A stretch of DNA of 64,000 nt. It comes from Ralstonia pickettii. Its GTDB lineage: Bacteria > Pseudomonadota > Gammaproteobacteria > Burkholderiales > Burkholderiaceae. The notes beneath the pieces are model-generated. The model did no database searches, had not been told where the DNA came from, and was given only the letters and a program-made list of their open reading frames with translations. Of this stretch, positions 48,389-59,847 are shown piece after piece; the stretch's first letter is position 1, and each line of letters starts with the position of its first letter. Position numbers and translations under genes: made by a program. The DNA is taken from contig NZ_JFZG01000024.1 in assembly GCF_000607165.1 (NCBI RefSeq), positions 372,001-436,000 on the forward strand, written 5' to 3'.

Positions 48389-50695
48389 TCAAACCTTCAA
48401 AACCACAACCCCCAACGGCGGCAGCCTCAACACCAACGACTGCTGCTGCCCATGCGCAGCCACGTGGTCCACATCCACCGCGCCACCGTTCCCGAGATCG
48501 CTGCCTCCATACACGGCGGCGTCTGTGTTCAGCACCTCTTGCCAATGCGTGGCGCCATCGGCGGGCGGCACACCAATGCGATATCCCTCTCGCGGCACCG
48601 GCGTCATGTTTGCCACCACCAGCATCGGCCGCCCGTCGCCATCCAGCCGCAGGAACGCAAACACGCTGTTGGTGCGGTCGTCGCCGATCACCCAGTTGAA
48701 TCCCTCGGGTGCGGTGTCGCGCGCATGCAATGACGGTTCATTCCGGTACAGCGCGTTCAGGTCATGCACGAGCCGCTGCACGCCACGGTGCCGCGGGTCA
48801 TCGAGCAGGTGCCATTCGGGCGATGCATCGTGGTTCCATTCGCCTACTTGTCCAAACTCGCAGCCCATGAACAGCAGCTTCTTGCCCGGATGCGTCCACA
48901 TGAACGCCAGATAGGCGCGCAGGTTCGCCAGCCGCTGCCATTCATCGCCGGGCATCTTGCCCAGCAGCGAGCCCTTGCCGTGCACGACCTCGTCGTGTGA
49001 GATCGGCAGGATGAAGTGCTCGGAGAATGCGTACACCAACCCGAACGTCATGCCGTCGTGATGGTGCTGCCGGTACACCGGGTCGCGCTGCATGTAGTGC
49101 AGCGTGTCGTGCATCCAGCCCATGTTCCACTTGTAGTCGAAGCCCAGGCCGTTGAATTCCACGGGGGCGGTCACGCCGGGCCACGCAGTCGATTCTTCGG
49201 CGATGGTGATGGCGCCGGGGCATCGCTCGTGCACCACGGTGTTCATCTGCTGCAGGAACGCCACGGCTTCAAGGTTTTCGCGGCCGCCATAGTGGTTGGG
49301 CACCCATTCGCCGGCGCGGCGCGAGTAGTCGCGATAGAGCATCGACGCCACGGCATCCACGCGCAGGCCGTCGATGTGAAAGCGCTCCAGCCATTCCAGC
49401 GCGCTGGCGATGAGGAAGCCGCGCACTTCGTTGCGGCCAAAGTTGTAGATGAGCGTGTTCCAGTCCTGATGGAAGCCTTCGCGCGGGTCCTGGTGTTCGT
49501 ACAGCGCGGTGCCGTCAAACTGCGCCAGCCCGTGCGCGTCGGTTGGGAAGTGCGCGGGCACCCAGTCGACGATGACGCCCAGGCCTGCCTGATGACAGCG
49601 ATCAACAAAGCGCGCAAACGCCTCGGGCGAGCCAAAGCGCGCGGACGGCGCGAACAGCCCGAGTGGTTGATATCCCCAACTGCCGCCGAACGGATGTTCC
49701 GCTACGGGTAGCAGTTCGATGTGCGTGAAGCCGAGTGCCGTAACGTAGGGAATCAAGCGGTCAGCCAGCTCATCCCAATGCAGGTTGCGGCCGCCGTCTT
49801 CCAGATCGCGCAACCACGAGCCGGCATGCACTTCATAGATGCTGATGGGCGCGTCGGGCTTCTGGCGTTCGGCGCGCGTTTGCATCCAGTCGTCATCGCT
49901 CCAGCGCAGCGGCGCCGGGTCGGCCACCACCGATGCGGTGGCGGGCGGCGGTTCAGTCTGGCGGGCGGCGGGGTCGGCCTTGACCATCAGGTGTCCGTCA
50001 GCGCCGATCAGCTCGAACTTGTAGCGCGTGCCGGGGCCGACGCCCAAGCCACTGGGCAGGAACAGTTCCCACACACCGGCCTGGTGGCGCAGGCGCATGG
50101 GGTGTCGGCGGCCGTCCCATTGGTTGATGTCGCCCACAACCGACACGCGCTGCGCATTCGGTGCCCACACCGCAAAGCGCACGCCGCTGATGCCGTCGAT
50201 GCGCATGGCCTGCGCGCCCAGGCAGTTTGCCAGCGCCCAATGCGTGCCTTCGTTGAGCAGGTGCAGGTCCAGATCCCCCAACAGCAGGCCGAAGGCGTAC
50301 GGGTCTTCGGTTTCCTGCACGGCTTCATGACCGGTGCCCGCGGGCCAGATGATGCGCAGGCGATAAAGGTCCGGGTGGCCGTACACGTCTTGCGCATCGG
50401 CGCGCAGTGGGCCGTGGAACAGTCCAGTGCGGCCCACCGGCGTCATCTCGGCAATGATCTGGCCGCGTGCATCGATGGCCTGCACACGGCGCGCACCGGG
50501 ATAGAACGCGCGCACCACCCAGCGTGCGCCGTCGTCAGTGTCCACGCGATGCGGCCCCAGCACGGCAAACGGATCGCCCAGGCGGCCATGCGTGAGCGCA
50601 TCGAGGCGCATCTGGTCCACACCGGCTGGTAGCACGATCGGCGCCTCGGGGGCGGCGGTGGTTTTGGTTGGAGAGGCAAAGTCGAGTGCGGTCAC
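48389..50695 (-). CDS. glgB: 1,4-alpha-glucan branching enzyme
   Basis: The product has 768 residues with two N-terminal beta domains (residues 30-130 and 140-245, the latter CBM48) as in the long GlgB form. The GH13 barrel has [39 protein letters not shown] (nucleophile near 445), [17 protein letters not shown] (acid near 500) and [20 protein letters not shown]. It makes alpha-1,6 branches in glucan built by GlgE or GlgA. Its start overlaps the TreS-maltokinase stop by four bases. Downstream is the palindromic repeat, which probably ends or attenuates this transcript. Confidence 0.95.
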   Translation of the reverse strand: MTALDFASPTKTTAAPEAPIVLPAGVDQMRLDALTHGRLGDPFAVLGPHRVDTDDGARWVVRAFYPGARRVQAIDARGQIIAEMTPVGRTGLFHGPLRADAQDVYGHPDLYRLRIIWPAGTGHEAVQETEDPYAFGLLLGDLDLHLLNEGTHWALANCLGAQAMRIDGISGVRFAVWAPNAQRVSVVGDINQWDGRRHPMRLRHQAGVWELFLPSGLGVGPGTRYKFELIGADGHLMVKADPAARQTEPPPATASVVADPAPLRWSDDDWMQTRAERQKPDAPISIYEVHAGSWLRDLEDGGRNLHWDELADRLIPYVTALGFTHIELLPVAEHPFGGSWGYQPLGLFAPSARFGSPEAFARFVDRCHQAGLGVIVDWVPAHFPTDAHGLAQFDGTALYEHQDPREGFHQDWNTLIYNFGRNEVRGFLIASALEWLERFHIDGLRVDAVASMLYRDYSRRAGEWVPNHYGGRENLEAVAFLQQMNTVVHERCPGAITIAEESTAWPGVTAPVEFNGLGFDYKWNMGWMHDTLHYMQRDPVYRQHHHDGMTFGLVYAFSEHFILPISHDEVVHGKGSLLGKMPGDEWQRLANLRAYLAFMWTHPGKKLLFMGCEFGQVGEWNHDASPEWHLLDDPRHRGVQRLVHDLNALYRNEPSLHARDTAPEGFNWVIGDDRTNSVFAFLRLDGDGRPMLVVANMTPVPREGYRIGVPPADGATHWQEVLNTDAAVYGGSDLGNGGAVDVDHVAAHGQQQSLVLRLPPLGVVVLKV

Positions 50696-53600
50696 GGTGG
50701 GCCTCCCATCGAGTCTTCTGCAGCAGGTGGTGGTGGCTCTGCCTGCAGCAGGCGGCGTGCCACGCGCGTGAAGCCTTCCAGTGGAATCGGCAGCCAGGTC
50801 GGGCGGTTGGACGCTTCGTAGTTGACCTCGTACGCGGCCTTTTCCAGCAGGAAAAGATCGAGCAGGTGAAAGTCGACCACGGGCTGATCCAGCGCGTTCA
50901 GATCGGGCCCGCGAATCGCAGCGGCATACGCCTCCAGGAAGCGTTCGGTGGACGCCGCGCGGAACCGCTCCAGCAGGACGTTGCGGCGCTCCTGCGCGGG
51001 GCCGGCCACGTGTTCGGGGCCTTGGCGCATGGCGCCCACCACGTAGTCGAGCGAGCGCATCAGCCCCGCCACGTCGCGCAGCGGGCTCGTCTTGCGTCGG
51101 CGCTCTTCCACGGGGCGCGAGGGCTCGCCTTCAAAATCAATCAAGTAGGCATCGCCCTGCGCCACCAGCACCTGGCCGAGGTGGAAATCGCCATGGATGC
51201 GCGAGAGCGTGGCGCCCAGGCCGTCTTCGGCATGCATGCGCGCGGCGTCGAGCAACGCCTGGTGTTGCGACAGCAGCCATTGCACGTCGGGTTGCCGTGG
51301 GCTGTCGGGGTTTTGCCGTTGCCATGCCGTCAGGTTGTCGTGCGCCCGATTGAGCTGTTCGCTCACGCGGGTGGTCCAGTAGGCGGCATCGTCGGTATCA
51401 GCAATGCGCACGCCGAAGTTCGGGTCTTCGGTGGGCGCGGCCAGCGCGGCATGCAGTTCGCCCAGCCGTGTGCCAATCACGCCGATAAAGTTGACGTAGC
51501 CGGCCAATGCCTCGTCGGTATCCATGCGCGCTTCCGAGACGGCCACGGGGGACGATTCACCATCGCCCGAGGTCACGCCTTCCATCTGCACAGCCAGTTC
51601 GTCGATGGTGCGTCGCAGGTAGTCCAGCGCCCATGTCCAGGCATCGCCCTGGTTGGGAACGAAGCTCTGCATGACGGCCAGCGTGGCACGTTCGCCGTCG
51701 GCAGCGTGGTGAGAGATCTCACCAATCAGCGCCGCCGTGTTGGCATAGCCGACGCGCGTGAGGTGGCGCGTCATCTCCACCTCGGGGTGGATGCCCGCTG
51801 CGATACGACGGATCAGTTTGACGATGACCGATTCGCCAATCACCAGCGAGCTGTTCGACTGCTCGGCAGCCAGCCATTGGACGGGTGTGTCGGGCGCCAG
51901 CGGTAGCGGTGCAGGCCGTGTGCTGCCTGCTTCAGGCGGCACGGCAGGTTCCGCCAGATCCGCGATGTTCGGTTCGGGCTCGAACCGCACGGTGCCGTCA
52001 TTGGCTTCCAGCGTGGCGCCGCGCACGAGGTTGGTGAGCAGCGCGCGGGCGAAGGTCTCGGTGGTGAAGGCGTCGGTCAGGTAGCCGACATGGCGGCCGC
52101 GCCGCACGCGCGCCAGGGCGAGCTGAATCGGCAGTGCCGGTAGCGTGGCCGATTCCCACGCGATGGAAAGCGGCAGCAGGTAGCGTTCGACGCGCTCGCT
52201 GCCGTCGGGGCTGCCCAGCGTGACGGCCACTTCGTTGAAGAACACCTCTGGCCGCGTCGCCCCGGCCAGCGGGCGGTTGGTGGATGCGGCATCCACCGGC
52301 ACGGTCGCGCCCCAGGCAAACTTCGCGCTACGCAGCACGCTGTCCTTGGCGGCAAACCAGCGGCGCTTGGGCAGATAGGTCGGCAGGATTTCGCGTTCGA
52401 TCAACTGGCGATGCGCCTCGCGCTGGCGTGTGTCGGCCAGCGCATCCAGCCCCGCGCGCAGCACCAGCGTCGTGAACTCCGGCAACTGCTCGGCGGCAGG
52501 TTGCGACCAGCTCGGGCCCGGCTCGTTCTCGCGCAGCTCCAGCCAATAGAACGCGTAGGGCGGCAGCGTGAGCAGATACGACAACTGGCCGATCGGCGGA
52601 AACGCCGTCCCGCCAATCAGCTCCACCGGCACGCGCTGCGCAAAGGCGGACAGGTCCAGCTCCACGGCCTGCGAGGCACGGGAGAGATTGGCCACGCACA
52701 GGATGGGCGCTTCGCCTTCCAGCGCGCGGATATACGCCAGCACCTTGCGGTTGGACGGCTGCAGAAACTGGATGGAACCACGCCCAAACACGCGATGCCG
52801 CTTGCGTGTGGCAAGCAGCCGGCGCGTCCAGTTCAGCAGCGAATGCGCGTCGCGGCTCTGCGCTTCCACGTTCACCGATTCATAGCCGTACAGCGAGCCC
52901 ATGATGGCGGGCAGCACGAGCTGTTCAGGGTCGGCACGGGAGAACCCGCCGTTGCGGTCGGGTGACCACTGCATCGGTGTGCGTACGCCGTCGCGGTCGC
53001 CCAGGTGGATGTTGTCGCCCATGCCGATTTCGTCGCCGTAATACATGACGGGCGTGCCGGGCATCGAAAACAGCAGGCTGTTCATCAACTCGACACGGCG
53101 GCGATCGCGTTCCAGCAGCGGTGCCAAGCGGCGGCGGATGCCGAGGTTCAGGCGCGCGCGGCGGTCACTGGCGTAGACCTCCCAGAGGTAATCGCGCTCG
53201 GCGTCGGTCACCATTTCGAGCGTCAGTTCGTCGTGATTACGCAGGAAGATGGCCCATTGGCAGCCGCTGGGCACCTCCGGCGTCTGACGCATGATGTCGG
53301 TGATCGGGAAGCGGTCTTCGCGCGCAATCGCCATGTACATGCGCGGCATCAGCGGGAAGTGGAACGCCATGTGGCATTCGTCGCCGGCGCCGAAATATTC
53401 CTGCGTGTCTTCGGGCCACTGGTTGGCTTCTGCCAGCAGCAGGCGGTTCTTGAATTCCCCATCCATGGCCGCGCGAATCTTGCGCAGCACTTCGTGTGTC
53501 TCGGGCAGGTTCTCGTTCGAGGTGCCTTCGCGCTCGACGAGGTAAGGCACGGCGTCAAGGCGCAGGCCGTCCACGCCCAGGTTCAGCCAGAACTTCATCA

Positions 53601-54186
53601 CGCCGATCACGGCTTTGAGCACGCGCGGGTTGTCGAAGTTGAGATCGGGCTGGTGTGAGTAGAAACGGTGCCAGTAATACGCCTTGGCCACCGGGTCCCA
53701 CGTCCAGTTGGAAGGCTCGGTATCGATGAAGATGATGCGCGTGCCGGCGTACTTCTTGTCGTTGTCGGACCACACATAGAAGTCGCGCAGCGCAGAACCC
53801 GGCTTGGCGCGGCGCGCACGCTGGAACCACGGGTGCTGATCCGACGTGTGGTTGATGACGAGTTCCGTGATCACCCGCAGGCCCCGCGCATGCGCTTCGG
53901 CAATGAAGCGGCGCGCGTCGGCCATGCTGCCGTAATCGGGGTGCACGCCGCGGTATTCGGCGATATCGTAGCCGTCGTCACGGCGCGGCGACGGATAGAA
54001 CGGCAGGAGCCAGATGACGTCCACCCCAAGCTCGGCGATGTAGTCGAGTTTGGAGATCAACCCGGGGAAATCCCCGACGCCGTCGTTGTCGGAATCGCAG
54101 AACGATTTGACATGCAGCTGATAGATGACGGCGTCCTTGTACCAGAGCGCGTCGTCTACCAGCAGCGCGGTCGGATTGCGCGTCAT
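50692..54186 (-). CDS. treS: Trehalose synthase fused to maltokinase (TreS-Mak)
   Basis: The product has 1164 residues and two enzymes in one chain. Residues 1-560 are a GH13 Tre[23 protein letters not shown] at the start, [13 protein letters not shown] (nucleophile near 212), [17 protein letters not shown] and [14 protein letters not shown]. From about 595 ([18 protein letters not shown]) to 1110 comes a maltokinase with the kinase loop [13 protein letters not shown] near 995 and [13 protein letters not shown] near 1018. TreS isomerises trehalose to maltose, and Mak phosphorylates maltose with ATP to maltose 1-phosphate, the GlgE substrate. It overlaps glgE and glgB by four bases each. The fusion is known in several bacteria and fixes a 1:1 ratio. 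Confidence 0.95.
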   Translation of the reverse strand: MTRNPTALLVDDALWYKDAVIYQLHVKSFCDSDNDGVGDFPGLISKLDYIAELGVDVIWLLPFYPSPRRDDGYDIAEYRGVHPDYGSMADARRFIAEAHARGLRVITELVINHTSDQHPWFQRARRAKPGSALRDFYVWSDNDKKYAGTRIIFIDTEPSNWTWDPVAKAYYWHRFYSHQPDLNFDNPRVLKAVIGVMKFWLNLGVDGLRLDAVPYLVEREGTSNENLPETHEVLRKIRAAMDGEFKNRLLLAEANQWPEDTQEYFGAGDECHMAFHFPLMPRMYMAIAREDRFPITDIMRQTPEVPSGCQWAIFLRNHDELTLEMVTDAERDYLWEVYASDRRARLNLGIRRRLAPLLERDRRRVELMNSLLFSMPGTPVMYYGDEIGMGDNIHLGDRDGVRTPMQWSPDRNGGFSRADPEQLVLPAIMGSLYGYESVNVEAQSRDAHSLLNWTRRLLATRKRHRVFGRGSIQFLQPSNRKVLAYIRALEGEAPILCVANLSRASQAVELDLSAFAQRVPVELIGGTAFPPIGQLSYLLTLPPYAFYWLELRENEPGPSWSQPAAEQLPEFTTLVLRAGLDALADTRQREAHRQLIEREILPTYLPKRRWFAAKDSVLRSAKFAWGATVPVDAASTNRPLAGATRPEVFFNEVAVTLGSPDGSERVERYLLPLSIAWESATLPALPIQLALARVRRGRHVGYLTDAFTTETFARALLTNLVRGATLEANDGTVRFEPEPNIADLAEPAVPPEAGSTRPAPLPLAPDTPVQWLAAEQSNSSLVIGESVIVKLIRRIAAGIHPEVEMTRHLTRVGYANTAALIGEISHHAADGERATLAVMQSFVPNQGDAWTWALDYLRRTIDELAVQMEGVTSGDGESSPVAVSEARMDTDEALAGYVNFIGVIGTRLGELHAALAAPTEDPNFGVRIADTDDAAYWTTRVSEQLNRAHDNLTAWQRQNPDSPRQPDVQWLLSQHQALLDAARMHAEDGLGATLSRIHGDFHLGQVLVAQGDAYLIDFEGEPSRPVEERRRKTSPLRDVAGLMRSLDYVVGAMRQGPEHVAGPAQERRNVLLERFRAASTERFLEAYAAAIRGPDLNALDQPVVDFHLLDLFLLEKAAYEVNYEASNRPTWLPIPLEGFTRVARRLLQAEPPPPAAEDSMGGPP

Positions 54187-57100
54187 GACGGTTGTTCCTC
54201 CGATGGCAGGGCCGGGCGCACGCGCCAGATGGCAAACGGCTGCTCGGGTTCAAGACGGATGTGCTGCCACTTGCCGCGCCACACGGTGCGCTGTGCCCCC
54301 CCATCACTCGTCAGGTTCTCGGCCATCAGCGCGCCGTGGTCAGGCAGGCCCCATTGCCACAATGGCAGTTCGATATCGGATTCGTGCGCGTGGTGCGGGT
54401 CGAGGTTGATGGCCACGAACACCGTGTTGTCGCCAAAGCGGTCTGACGGCAGGGCGTTGGCCAATTCGGCCGGCGAGGTTCCCACCTGCGCCGGCACCAC
54501 GGGCGGCGTCGATTTGCTGAAGAACAGGATGTGCTCGCCCGAGGCCGGCTGGAACGTCACGCCCAGGTGCGAGTGCAGCGCCGGATTGGCCCGGCGGATG
54601 CGGTTGAGCAGCGCAATCTCTTTGACAATGTTGCCGGGGCGGTTGTGGTCCCACGCGCGCAGTTGGTACTTCTCTGAGTCGAGGTACTCCTCCTTGCCCG
54701 GCACCGGCGCGCCTTCGCACAGCTCGAACCCGTTATAGACGCCCCACAGGCCAGACAGCGTGGCCGCCAGCGCCGCACGAATCAAAAAGCCCGGCCGGCC
54801 CGAGGTCTGCAGGAACACCGGGTTGATGTCCGGCGTGTTGACGAAGAAGTGCGGGCGGAAATATTCGCGCACCGGCGTGCGCGTCAGCTCGGTCAGGTAA
54901 TCGATGAATTCCTGCTTGGTATGCCGCCACGTGAAGTATGTGTACGACTGCGAGAACCCCACCTTCGCCAGCCGGTACATCACCTTGGGGCGCGTGAAGG
55001 CTTCCGACAGGAACACCGTATCCGGATAGCGCGCACGCACCTCGCCGATCATCCATTCCCAGAACGGCAGCGGCTTGGTGTGCGGATTGTCGACGCGGAA
55101 CAGGCGCACACCCTCGTCGGCCCAGAACATCACCACATCGCGCAGTGCGGTCCACAGGCCGGGTTTGGCGTCGTCGGCGTAGAAGTCGACGTTGACGATG
55201 TCTTCGTACTTCTTGGGCGGGTTCTCGGCGTATTTGATGCTGCCGTCGGGGCGCCATGCAAACCAGCCGGGGTGCTCGCGCAGCCAGGGGTGGTCGGGCG
55301 AGCATTGAATGGCAAAGTCGAGCGCCAGTTCCAGGCCTTTCTCACGCGCGGCGCGCACCAGTCGGCGGAAATCTTCGAGTGTGCCGAGCTGCGGGTGGAT
55401 AGCATCGTGCCCGCCTTCGGCAGCGCCAATGGCGTATGGGCTGCCTGGGTCGTCAGCCTCGGCGCGCAGGCTGTTATTGCGGCCCTTGCGGTTGGTGCGC
55501 CCGATGGGGTGGATGGGCGGGAAGTACAGCACGTCGAAGCCCATGCCGCGAATGGCGCTCAGGCGGCGGATCACATCGTCAAAGGTGCCGTGCCGCTGTT
55601 CGTCATCCGATGCCGAGCGGGGGAACAGCTCGTACCAGCTCGCGAACGCCGCGCCACCGCGTTCCACGTCCAGCGGATACGCCACGCTTTCCACGTAGAA
55701 CGGCCGGTAGTGCGAGGCCTGCGCCATCACGTGGGCGGTTACAGGGTCCAGCAGCAGCTTGAGACGGTGCGCGTGGTCGGCCTCGGCCAACAGGTGGGCC
55801 AGCTTGTGCAACGCGTCGACCGGTGCGTCCTTGGGCGCATGTTCGGCCGCCTGTGCGACGAGCCGCGCGCCTTCTTCCAGCTCCAGCGTCACGTCCACGC
55901 CGGCGGTGTGCTTCTTCTCCAGTTCAGACCGGTAGGTGCCGAACGCATCGCGCCACGCGGCCACGGCATAGGCGTGCCGCCCCAACCGTTCGGGCCGGAA
56001 TGCACCGCGCCAGCGGTCGTTGCCCAGGGGCACCATCGGTACGTGCTGCCAGGCGTCTTCATCTTGCGCGCGCCACAGCAGGTGCACGGCCAACTTGTCG
56101 TGCCCGTCCATCAGCACATCGGCCTCGATGATGATGTCGTCGCCCACCAGGCGCTTCACGGCAAAGCGGCCGTCTTCAACGGAGGGCTGCACCTGCTCGA
56201 TGCCGATGCGCGGCGACGCAATCGCAGCGTTCACTGGTTCTTTCGCTTCGCCGGCCTTAGCGCGCTGGCTCTTGGCGGGTTTGCCCGCTGCGGGAGTGCG
56301 CACCGGGGCATTGCGGAACACGCGCCAGACCTGCACGTCGCCGGGCAGCAGGTCGATCTCGGCCAAGGGCCGTGCATTGGCGCGCAGCGTGTCGTCGCAA
56401 CTGCCAACGGGTTCGGTCAGCAGGTCCAGCGCCACACCGCGCGTAAAGCCGCCGGCCACGCCGGGCAGGAAGTGATCGGCATGCACCGATACGCCCATGT
56501 GCAGATCGGGGTTGATGACGGTCAGCGTGGCGGCATCGCCGGCCCGCAGGTCAGGGCCATCGGCGCGCAGCAGGGCGGTGGCGGGAGCGTCGGGGCCGGT
56601 CAGCATGCGCAGTTCGGCGTGCGGCGCCACGGTGTTCGTCTCGCGCGCGGCGCGGATGGTGGCGTTCACATCGCGCACGGCGTCGCTCAGGTCAAACGCG
56701 GCATGGGCATCGATCCATTGCTGGTCGGATGGGTCACCGCGCTCAGCCAGCATCGGCAGCAGCGCGCCGCGTTCGAAGCCCAGCGGCATCAGCCAGCCGG
56801 CATCGAGCGTGTCTGCCACGTGCAGGAGGCGGCGATAGGCGCGCTCACGGACCATCGCGTCGCCAAAGGCCTGGCCGTAGCGCGTGCCGAACGGCGCTTC
56901 CACCGTGGCGATGGGCGGGGCCACAGCCGCCAGGCGTGCGTGCTCTTCCACCATCCAGCCGGCGCGGAAATCCCACCAGCGCAGCGATGAGAATGTCGCG
57001 TCAAAGCCGGCACCTGCCAGCGCATCGACCGCAGCGCCGTCCATGCCGGGCGTCCACGCCAGGAATCGCACGGCGCCGGCGTCTTTGCGCACGTCGGCAA

Positions 57101-57782
57101 TCAACGCGCGCCAGCGGTCTGCAGGAAGGCGGGCGGGCGCTTCACAGCGGAACCCGCCGATGCCCAACGCGCCCCAGGCGCGCAGTTGCTGAGCCCACCA
57201 CGTGAGGATGGCATCTGCGCTGCGCGGGTCGTCGTGCCGGAAGGACGCCACTTCAAGGTGCGAGGGCGGCAGGCGTGGGTCCAGCGCGTCGCCGTCTTCG
57301 GCGTGGCTGGCGAACCAGTCGGGATGGTCGGCGCGCAGGGGCGCATCCACCGCCACGCGGTCGATCACCAGATCGAGCAGCAACGTAAGCCCGCGCGAGC
57401 GGCAGCCTTCGGCAAGCCTGGCGAGGGCTGCGTCAGCCTGCCCGCCGCCCAGCGCCGTATGCAATTGCGCATGGTCGCGGGTGACGAAGACGTTGCCGGC
57501 GGCACCCACCGCAAATGGCGGCGCCATCAACACATGATCGAAACCCAACGAGGCGATGCGATCGAGCACGCCGTCCCATCGGTCGAGCCTGCCCAGTTGC
57601 AGCGGATGCACGTAGCAGATGGCCGGGGCGTATGGGGACGCTGCCGTGGTGGGCGGTGCCGCGCTCGGCATTTCTGCCGGCCTGGTCACCGATTTGGCTG
57701 TGCTGCCGGGTGGCTTGGCTGCGTTGAGTGCGGCCGTGGTTTTACGTGGAGTGGCGGGCTTGGGCGACTTGGTCTCGGGCAT
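54183..57782 (-). CDS. glgE: Alpha-1,4-glucan:maltose-1-phosphate maltosyltransferase with an extra N-terminal domain
   Basis: The product has 1199 residues, far longer than the usual 660-700. The C-terminal part from about 525 is a full GlgE: an N domain ([21 protein letters not shown]), then [15 protein letters not shown] (nucleophile near 895), [20 protein letters not shown] (acid near 925) and [18 protein letters not shown]. It transfers maltose from maltose 1-phosphate to glucan chains. The first 520 residues form a second, amylase-like barrel ([55 protein letters not shown]). In the nucleophile position Asp is replaced by Cys-Glu context (GFRCEAP), so this half is probably not a hydrolase. 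A Lys/Ala/Pro linker near 505-520 joins them. Confidence 0.92.
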   Translation of the reverse strand: MPETKSPKPATPRKTTAALNAAKPPGSTAKSVTRPAEMPSAAPPTTAASPYAPAICYVHPLQLGRLDRWDGVLDRIASLGFDHVLMAPPFAVGAAGNVFVTRDHAQLHTALGGGQADAALARLAEGCRSRGLTLLLDLVIDRVAVDAPLRADHPDWFASHAEDGDALDPRLPPSHLEVASFRHDDPRSADAILTWWAQQLRAWGALGIGGFRCEAPARLPADRWRALIADVRKDAGAVRFLAWTPGMDGAAVDALAGAGFDATFSSLRWWDFRAGWMVEEHARLAAVAPPIATVEAPFGTRYGQAFGDAMVRERAYRRLLHVADTLDAGWLMPLGFERGALLPMLAERGDPSDQQWIDAHAAFDLSDAVRDVNATIRAARETNTVAPHAELRMLTGPDAPATALLRADGPDLRAGDAATLTVINPDLHMGVSVHADHFLPGVAGGFTRGVALDLLTEPVGSCDDTLRANARPLAEIDLLPGDVQVWRVFRNAPVRTPAAGKPAKSQRAKAGEAKEPVNAAIASPRIGIEQVQPSVEDGRFAVKRLVGDDIIIEADVLMDGHDKLAVHLLWRAQDEDAWQHVPMVPLGNDRWRGAFRPERLGRHAYAVAAWRDAFGTYRSELEKKHTAGVDVTLELEEGARLVAQAAEHAPKDAPVDALHKLAHLLAEADHAHRLKLLLDPVTAHVMAQASHYRPFYVESVAYPLDVERGGAAFASWYELFPRSASDDEQRHGTFDDVIRRLSAIRGMGFDVLYFPPIHPIGRTNRKGRNNSLRAEADDPGSPYAIGAAEGGHDAIHPQLGTLEDFRRLVRAAREKGLELALDFAIQCSPDHPWLREHPGWFAWRPDGSIKYAENPPKKYEDIVNVDFYADDAKPGLWTALRDVVMFWADEGVRLFRVDNPHTKPLPFWEWMIGEVRARYPDTVFLSEAFTRPKVMYRLAKVGFSQSYTYFTWRHTKQEFIDYLTELTRTPVREYFRPHFFVNTPDINPVFLQTSGRPGFLIRAALAATLSGLWGVYNGFELCEGAPVPGKEEYLDSEKYQLRAWDHNRPGNIVKEIALLNRIRRANPALHSHLGVTFQPASGEHILFFSKSTPPVVPAQVGTSPAELANALPSDRFGDNTVFVAINLDPHHAHESDIELPLWQWGLPDHGALMAENLTSDGGAQRTVWRGKWQHIRLEPEQPFAIWRVRPALPSEEQPS

Positions 57783-57813
57783 GCGTGAAAGCGGGGCAGG
57801 GCGTCAGGCGCGG

Positions 57814-59445
57814 TCAGGCACGGATCTTCTCGGCACTGGCGGCGCGCGCCACCGCGTGCGCTCGGATCTCGTCGGACAGTGCCGTCGAGCGTCGCCGCGC
57901 CGGCGTACGCACAGGTTGGTCGGGTCGGGGCGTATGCAGCGCGTCGGGTGCGACGGGCGTCTGTGCAAGCGCCACGGCAGGCATGGGCGTGGCGGCCGGC
58001 ACGAGGTTGCGGTACAGCGCGATGTATTCGCGTGCGGGCTGCGACCAGCCGAAGTCGGTCGTCATGCCGTTGTATTGCAGGATGCGCCACGCCTGCGGCT
58101 GGGCGAAGACGCGCAGCGCACGCTCCACCGCGGCCACCATGGCGTCGGCGGTGTCGCCGTCGAACAGGAAGCCCGTCGCGCCGTGCAACGCAGCTTCGGG
58201 CGAACCGTGGTCGGTGATCGTGTCCATCAGCCCCCCCACGCGCGACGCGACCGGCACCGTGCCGTAACGCATCGAATAGAGCGGCGTCAGGCCGCACGGC
58301 TCGAAGCGGCTGCCATGCAGCAGGATGTCGGCGCCGGCGTGCAGCAGGTGGGCATAGGCCTCGGTGTAGCCGATCTTCGTGGCCACTTGGCGCGGATAGC
58401 GCGCTGCCAGTTCGGCCATGCCGGTCTCGTAGGCGTGTTCACCGCAGCCGAGCACGGCCACCTGCAATTGCGGGTTGGATTCCAGCAACTGGGGCAGCGC
58501 CTGCAACGTCACGTCGGCCATCTTCTGATGCGTCAGGCGGCTGCCCACGGCCAGCAGTGGCGCCTTGGCGTCTTCCGGCAGCCCGAAGCGCTGCTGCAGT
58601 ACGCGCTTGGCGGTGTGCTTGCCGCTCAGGTTGGCGGCAACAAACGGCTGCGGAAGCAGCGGGTCTTTCGACGGGTTCCACACGTCGTTGTCGATGCCGT
58701 TGAGGATGGCGACGAGGTCTTGCTGACGTGCGCGCAGCAGGTCCTGCATGCCGCAACCCGCGGTGTCGGTCAGGATTTCGCGCGCATACGCGTGGCTCAC
58801 CGTGGTGATGCGATCGGCCCACAGCAGGCCGGCCTTCAGGAAGCTGAACTGGCCCCAGAATTCGGCTTCGTGCGCCGCATCGGGCGGCACGCCAATGTCC
58901 GGCACCACGTGCATCGGGAAATTGCCCTGGAACGCGAGGTTATGGATCGTGAAGACGGTCTTCACCGGCACTTGCGCACGCTTGACGAACAGCGGCACCA
59001 GCCCCGCATGCCAGTCATGCGCCTGCACGATGTCAAAGCGATGCACCCCGGGCACACCGCCGGAAACGCGTGCTGCGGCCTGGCTGAACGCCGCAAAGCG
59101 CAGCGCGTTGTCTTCGTAGGGCTCGCCGTGGTCATCGAGGTAAGGGTTGCCGGGCCGTGCGAACAGCGCCGGCGCGTCGAACAGGAGCACCGGGATGCCC
59201 TGGACGCCCATGCGGCCACTCAGCAGGCGGGCGCGGCCGCCCGGAAGGTCGGTCCATTCGCACACGGTGCGCGTGTGCTGCAACTGCGTGATGGCGTCGG
59301 GATAGCCCGGCAGCATCACCGTCACTTTCATGCCGGCGCGCCGCAATGCGTTTGCGCAGGCCCCGACCATATCTCCAAGCCCGCCGGTCTTGGCCAGCGG
59401 CACAGCTTCAGAAGCGACAAAGAGAACGTTCAGCGACAAGGTCAT
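57814..59445 (-). CDS. glgA: Glycogen synthase (ADP-glucose type, GT5)
   Basis: The product has 543 residues. The start MTLSLNVLFVASEAVPLAKTGGLGDMVGA contains the GT5 donor-site KTGGLGD motif. Later blocks are VQAHDWHAGLVPLFVK, TVFTIHNLAFQGNFP, GIDNDVWNPSKDPLL, and the C-terminal SRFEPCGLTPLYSMRYGTVP, which holds the conserved Glu. The C-terminal 65 residues are a low-complexity tail (Pro/Ala/Arg) beyond E. coli GlgA. It extends alpha-1,4-glucan from ADP-glucose. No glgC is in the window. It is the first gene of the locus; ATG 59445 is the family start, although its ribosome site is weak. The upstream gap is shared with ahpC. Confidence 0.92.
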   Translation of the reverse strand: MTLSLNVLFVASEAVPLAKTGGLGDMVGACANALRRAGMKVTVMLPGYPDAITQLQHTRTVCEWTDLPGGRARLLSGRMGVQGIPVLLFDAPALFARPGNPYLDDHGEPYEDNALRFAAFSQAAARVSGGVPGVHRFDIVQAHDWHAGLVPLFVKRAQVPVKTVFTIHNLAFQGNFPMHVVPDIGVPPDAAHEAEFWGQFSFLKAGLLWADRITTVSHAYAREILTDTAGCGMQDLLRARQQDLVAILNGIDNDVWNPSKDPLLPQPFVAANLSGKHTAKRVLQQRFGLPEDAKAPLLAVGSRLTHQKMADVTLQALPQLLESNPQLQVAVLGCGEHAYETGMAELAARYPRQVATKIGYTEAYAHLLHAGADILLHGSRFEPCGLTPLYSMRYGTVPVASRVGGLMDTITDHGSPEAALHGATGFLFDGDTADAMVAAVERALRVFAQPQAWRILQYNGMTTDFGWSQPAREYIALYRNLVPAATPMPAVALAQTPVAPDALHTPRPDQPVRTPARRRSTALSDEIRAHAVARAASAEKIRA

Positions 59446-59741
59446 GCTCCCGGAGGAATTTGCCTGCCGGGCCGTGGGCCAGCTGCATGAGCAGTGGACG
59501 GCGCCGATGCGCGGCGGAGGTTTTCGATCGACCTCTTCGCGCAAGACCTATGCCAGTCAGACAGACGCTGACAAGGCTGTAGTCTTGGCCCGCCCCGCCT
59601 TGGCTGTACGTGATGTGCGCGTTGCGAGAGCACGTGCGGGGTGTGCAACCTGCGGGTGCGCTATGTAATTTCGTCTATGCACGCAGGTGCCCGCTTAGGA
59701 CGGATGGCGCCTCAGGCCGTAGGCGCTCGGCTGCCCATGTG
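59446..59741. other. Intergenic region between glgA and ahpC
   Basis: About 400 bases separate the divergent glgA and ahpC starts. The ahpC half holds the OxyR-like site and promoter listed separately. The glgA half should contain the promoter of the eight-gene glucan/trehalose locus; I could not identify it with confidence. An imperfect inverted repeat around 59708-59728 (GCGCCTCAGGCCGTAGGCGC) lies between them. Confidence 0.35.
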
Positions 59742-59778
59742 ATAGAAAAAAACAATCGATAAAATCATATCAATCAAC
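59742..59778 (+). promoter_or_regulatory. Candidate OxyR-binding site upstream of ahpC
   Basis: ATAG-N7-CAAT-N7-ATCA-N7-CAAC shows the four-block, 11-base-period layout of OxyR sites (consensus ATAG-N7-CTAT-N7-ATAG-N7-CTAT). The first two blocks fit well; the last two are poor. The position just upstream of a -35 is the activating arrangement. Confidence 0.4.
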
Positions 59779-59807
59779 TTGTGCAATGCATCGATCGACG
59801 ATACGAT
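59779..59807 (+). promoter_or_regulatory. Candidate ahpC promoter
   Basis: TTGTGC (59779-59784) and TACGAT (59802-59807) are 17 bases apart and 41 bases before the ATG. The -35 is weak and abuts the OxyR-like site, typical of an activator-dependent promoter. Confidence 0.4.
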
Positions 59808-59847
59808 CCACTCCGTTGTCAACCAAGCAACCCAACCGAAAACCACT

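Noticed and set aside
54849-56990. Long plus-strand open frame of 713 codons inside glgE
   Set aside because: It is the antisense of a well-supported GlgE gene; the product is His/Arg/Gly-rich with no motif, typical of shadow frames in high-GC DNA.
57619-59490. Plus-strand open frame of 623 codons opposite glgA
   Set aside because: Antisense of glgA with no recognisable domain and no ribosome site; a composition artefact.
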